From Desertibaculum subflavum (GTDB lineage: Bacteria > Pseudomonadota > Alphaproteobacteria > Ferrovibrionales > Ferrovibrionaceae): 64,000 nucleotides of DNA. The notes beneath the pieces were generated by a model. That model searched no databases and was not told the origin of the DNA. It saw only the letters and a program-made list of their open reading frames with translations. Made by a program: the position numbers and the translations under genes. This document shows, in pieces, positions 63,571-64,000 of the stretch (position 1 is the stretch's first letter; each line of letters begins with the position of its first letter). The stretch spans positions 31,257 through 95,256 of the forward strand of contig QOZS01000019.1 of NCBI GenBank assembly GCA_003576705.1, read 5' to 3'.

Positions 63571-64000
63571 TCAGAACAGGCTCTTCTGGCGCGGGCCGAT
63601 ATCGACGCCTTCGAGGGCGAGCAGCTTCGCCTTGGTGGCGACGCCGCCATAGGCGGAGAAGCCGCCGGCATTGACCTCGCCGCGCTTCTGCGCGGTGCCG
63701 AGCACGCGGTGGCAGGGCACCACGACGGGCAGCCGGTTGCGCGCCATGGCGATGCCGACTTCCTGCGCCTCGCCCGGCGCGCCGGCGCGGGCGGCGAGCT
63801 CGCCATAGGTGACCGTCTCGCCCCAGCCGACCTCGCGCAAGGCCGCATAGACCTTGGCGTGGAACGGATCCACGCCGGCGATATCGACCGGAAGGTCACG
63901 GAAATCCGAGCGCGCGCCGGCGAAATGGTGCTGCAGCGCCGCGCGCGCGGCGGCGATGCCGGGCGGCGGCTCGGCGGCGCGGGCGCCGCTGCCGGCACGG
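63571..64000 (-). CDS. ogt: Methylated-DNA--protein-cysteine methyltransferase, partial (5' end outside window)
   Basis: The frame is open to the window end; 143 C-terminal codons are visible. The C-terminal domain is complete: PFHAKVYAALREVGWGETVTYGELA across two blocks, a helix GIAMARNRLPVV, and the acceptor cysteine in VPCHRVLG. The end of the N-terminal domain is seen in HHFAGARSDFRDLPVDIAG. It repairs O6-methylguanine by transferring the alkyl group to Cys. The GTG at 63873 is an internal Val codon, not the true start. Confidence 0.93.
   Translation of the reverse strand, partial: RAGSGARAAEPPPGIAAARAALQHHFAGARSDFRDLPVDIAGVDPFHAKVYAALREVGWGETVTYGELAARAGAPGEAQEVGIAMARNRLPVVVPCHRVLGTAQKRGEVNAGGFSAYGGVATKAKLLALEGVDIGPRQKSLF

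Overview
The window is GC-rich DNA (about two thirds G+C by eye) with dense, often overlapping genes and almost no mobile DNA. The gene content points to an alphaproteobacterium, probably in or near the Rhodospirillales: hflK-hflC-degP, ubiG/lysC/ptsP (EI-Ntr), comF-grxC-nitrilase, glyQ-glyS-ppdK, TAXI-type TRAP transport and PEP-CTERM proteins. The exact genus cannot be read from the sequence. No integrase, insertion sequence, CRISPR array or phage gene was found.

Layout. 1-1.6 kb: three tandem PEP-CTERM surface or secreted proteins, the first cut by the window edge. 1.7-8.4 kb: a fused circularly permuted ATP-grasp/alpha-E protein with a translationally coupled transglutaminase; an alpha/beta hydrolase; and a TetR regulator flanked by two matching operator-like palindromes that also front a secreted-protein/DUF2145 pair. 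8.4-13.7 kb: selA, then a hydantoin/purine-type catabolic operon (hydantoinase, arylmalonate-decarboxylase-like protein, HIU-hydrolase-like protein) with a divergent MFS transporter. 13.8-24 kb: a large symporter-like hybrid histidine kinase, a hidden selenoprotein, ptsP, a nitronate monooxygenase, lysC, ubiG and tRNA-Val. 24-35 kb: a lipoprotein, a second hybrid kinase, a CAP-domain protein, a second nitronate monooxygenase, a fasciclin lipoprotein, a BOF-type stress protein, two small membrane proteins, and an exonuclease/CBS-DUF294 pair. 35-40.5 kb: 5-oxoprolinase pxpBCA, a redoxin/2OG-oxygenase fusion, comF, grxC and a nitrilase-family amidase. 40.5-51 kb: degP-hflC-hflK, Mrp, and a TAXI TRAP transporter with three paralogous binding proteins. 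51-64 kb: an orphan winged-helix protein, ppdK-glyS-glyQ, an animal-type heme peroxidase, an SDR, an ABC-F protein with a possible leader peptide, and a partial MGMT.

The most important observation is at 17560-18312 on the minus strand. A glutaredoxin-like domain joined to a DinB domain has an in-frame TGA exactly where the first cysteine of a CxxC motif belongs (WQPG-TGA-TSC). It has a strong Shine-Dalgarno and ATG upstream, an open frame on both sides of the TGA, and a perfect 7-bp hairpin starting 11 nt after it. The selenocysteine synthase gene selA lies 8 kb away. I read this as a UxxC selenoprotein that a standard gene caller would truncate to a DinB protein starting at about codon 50.
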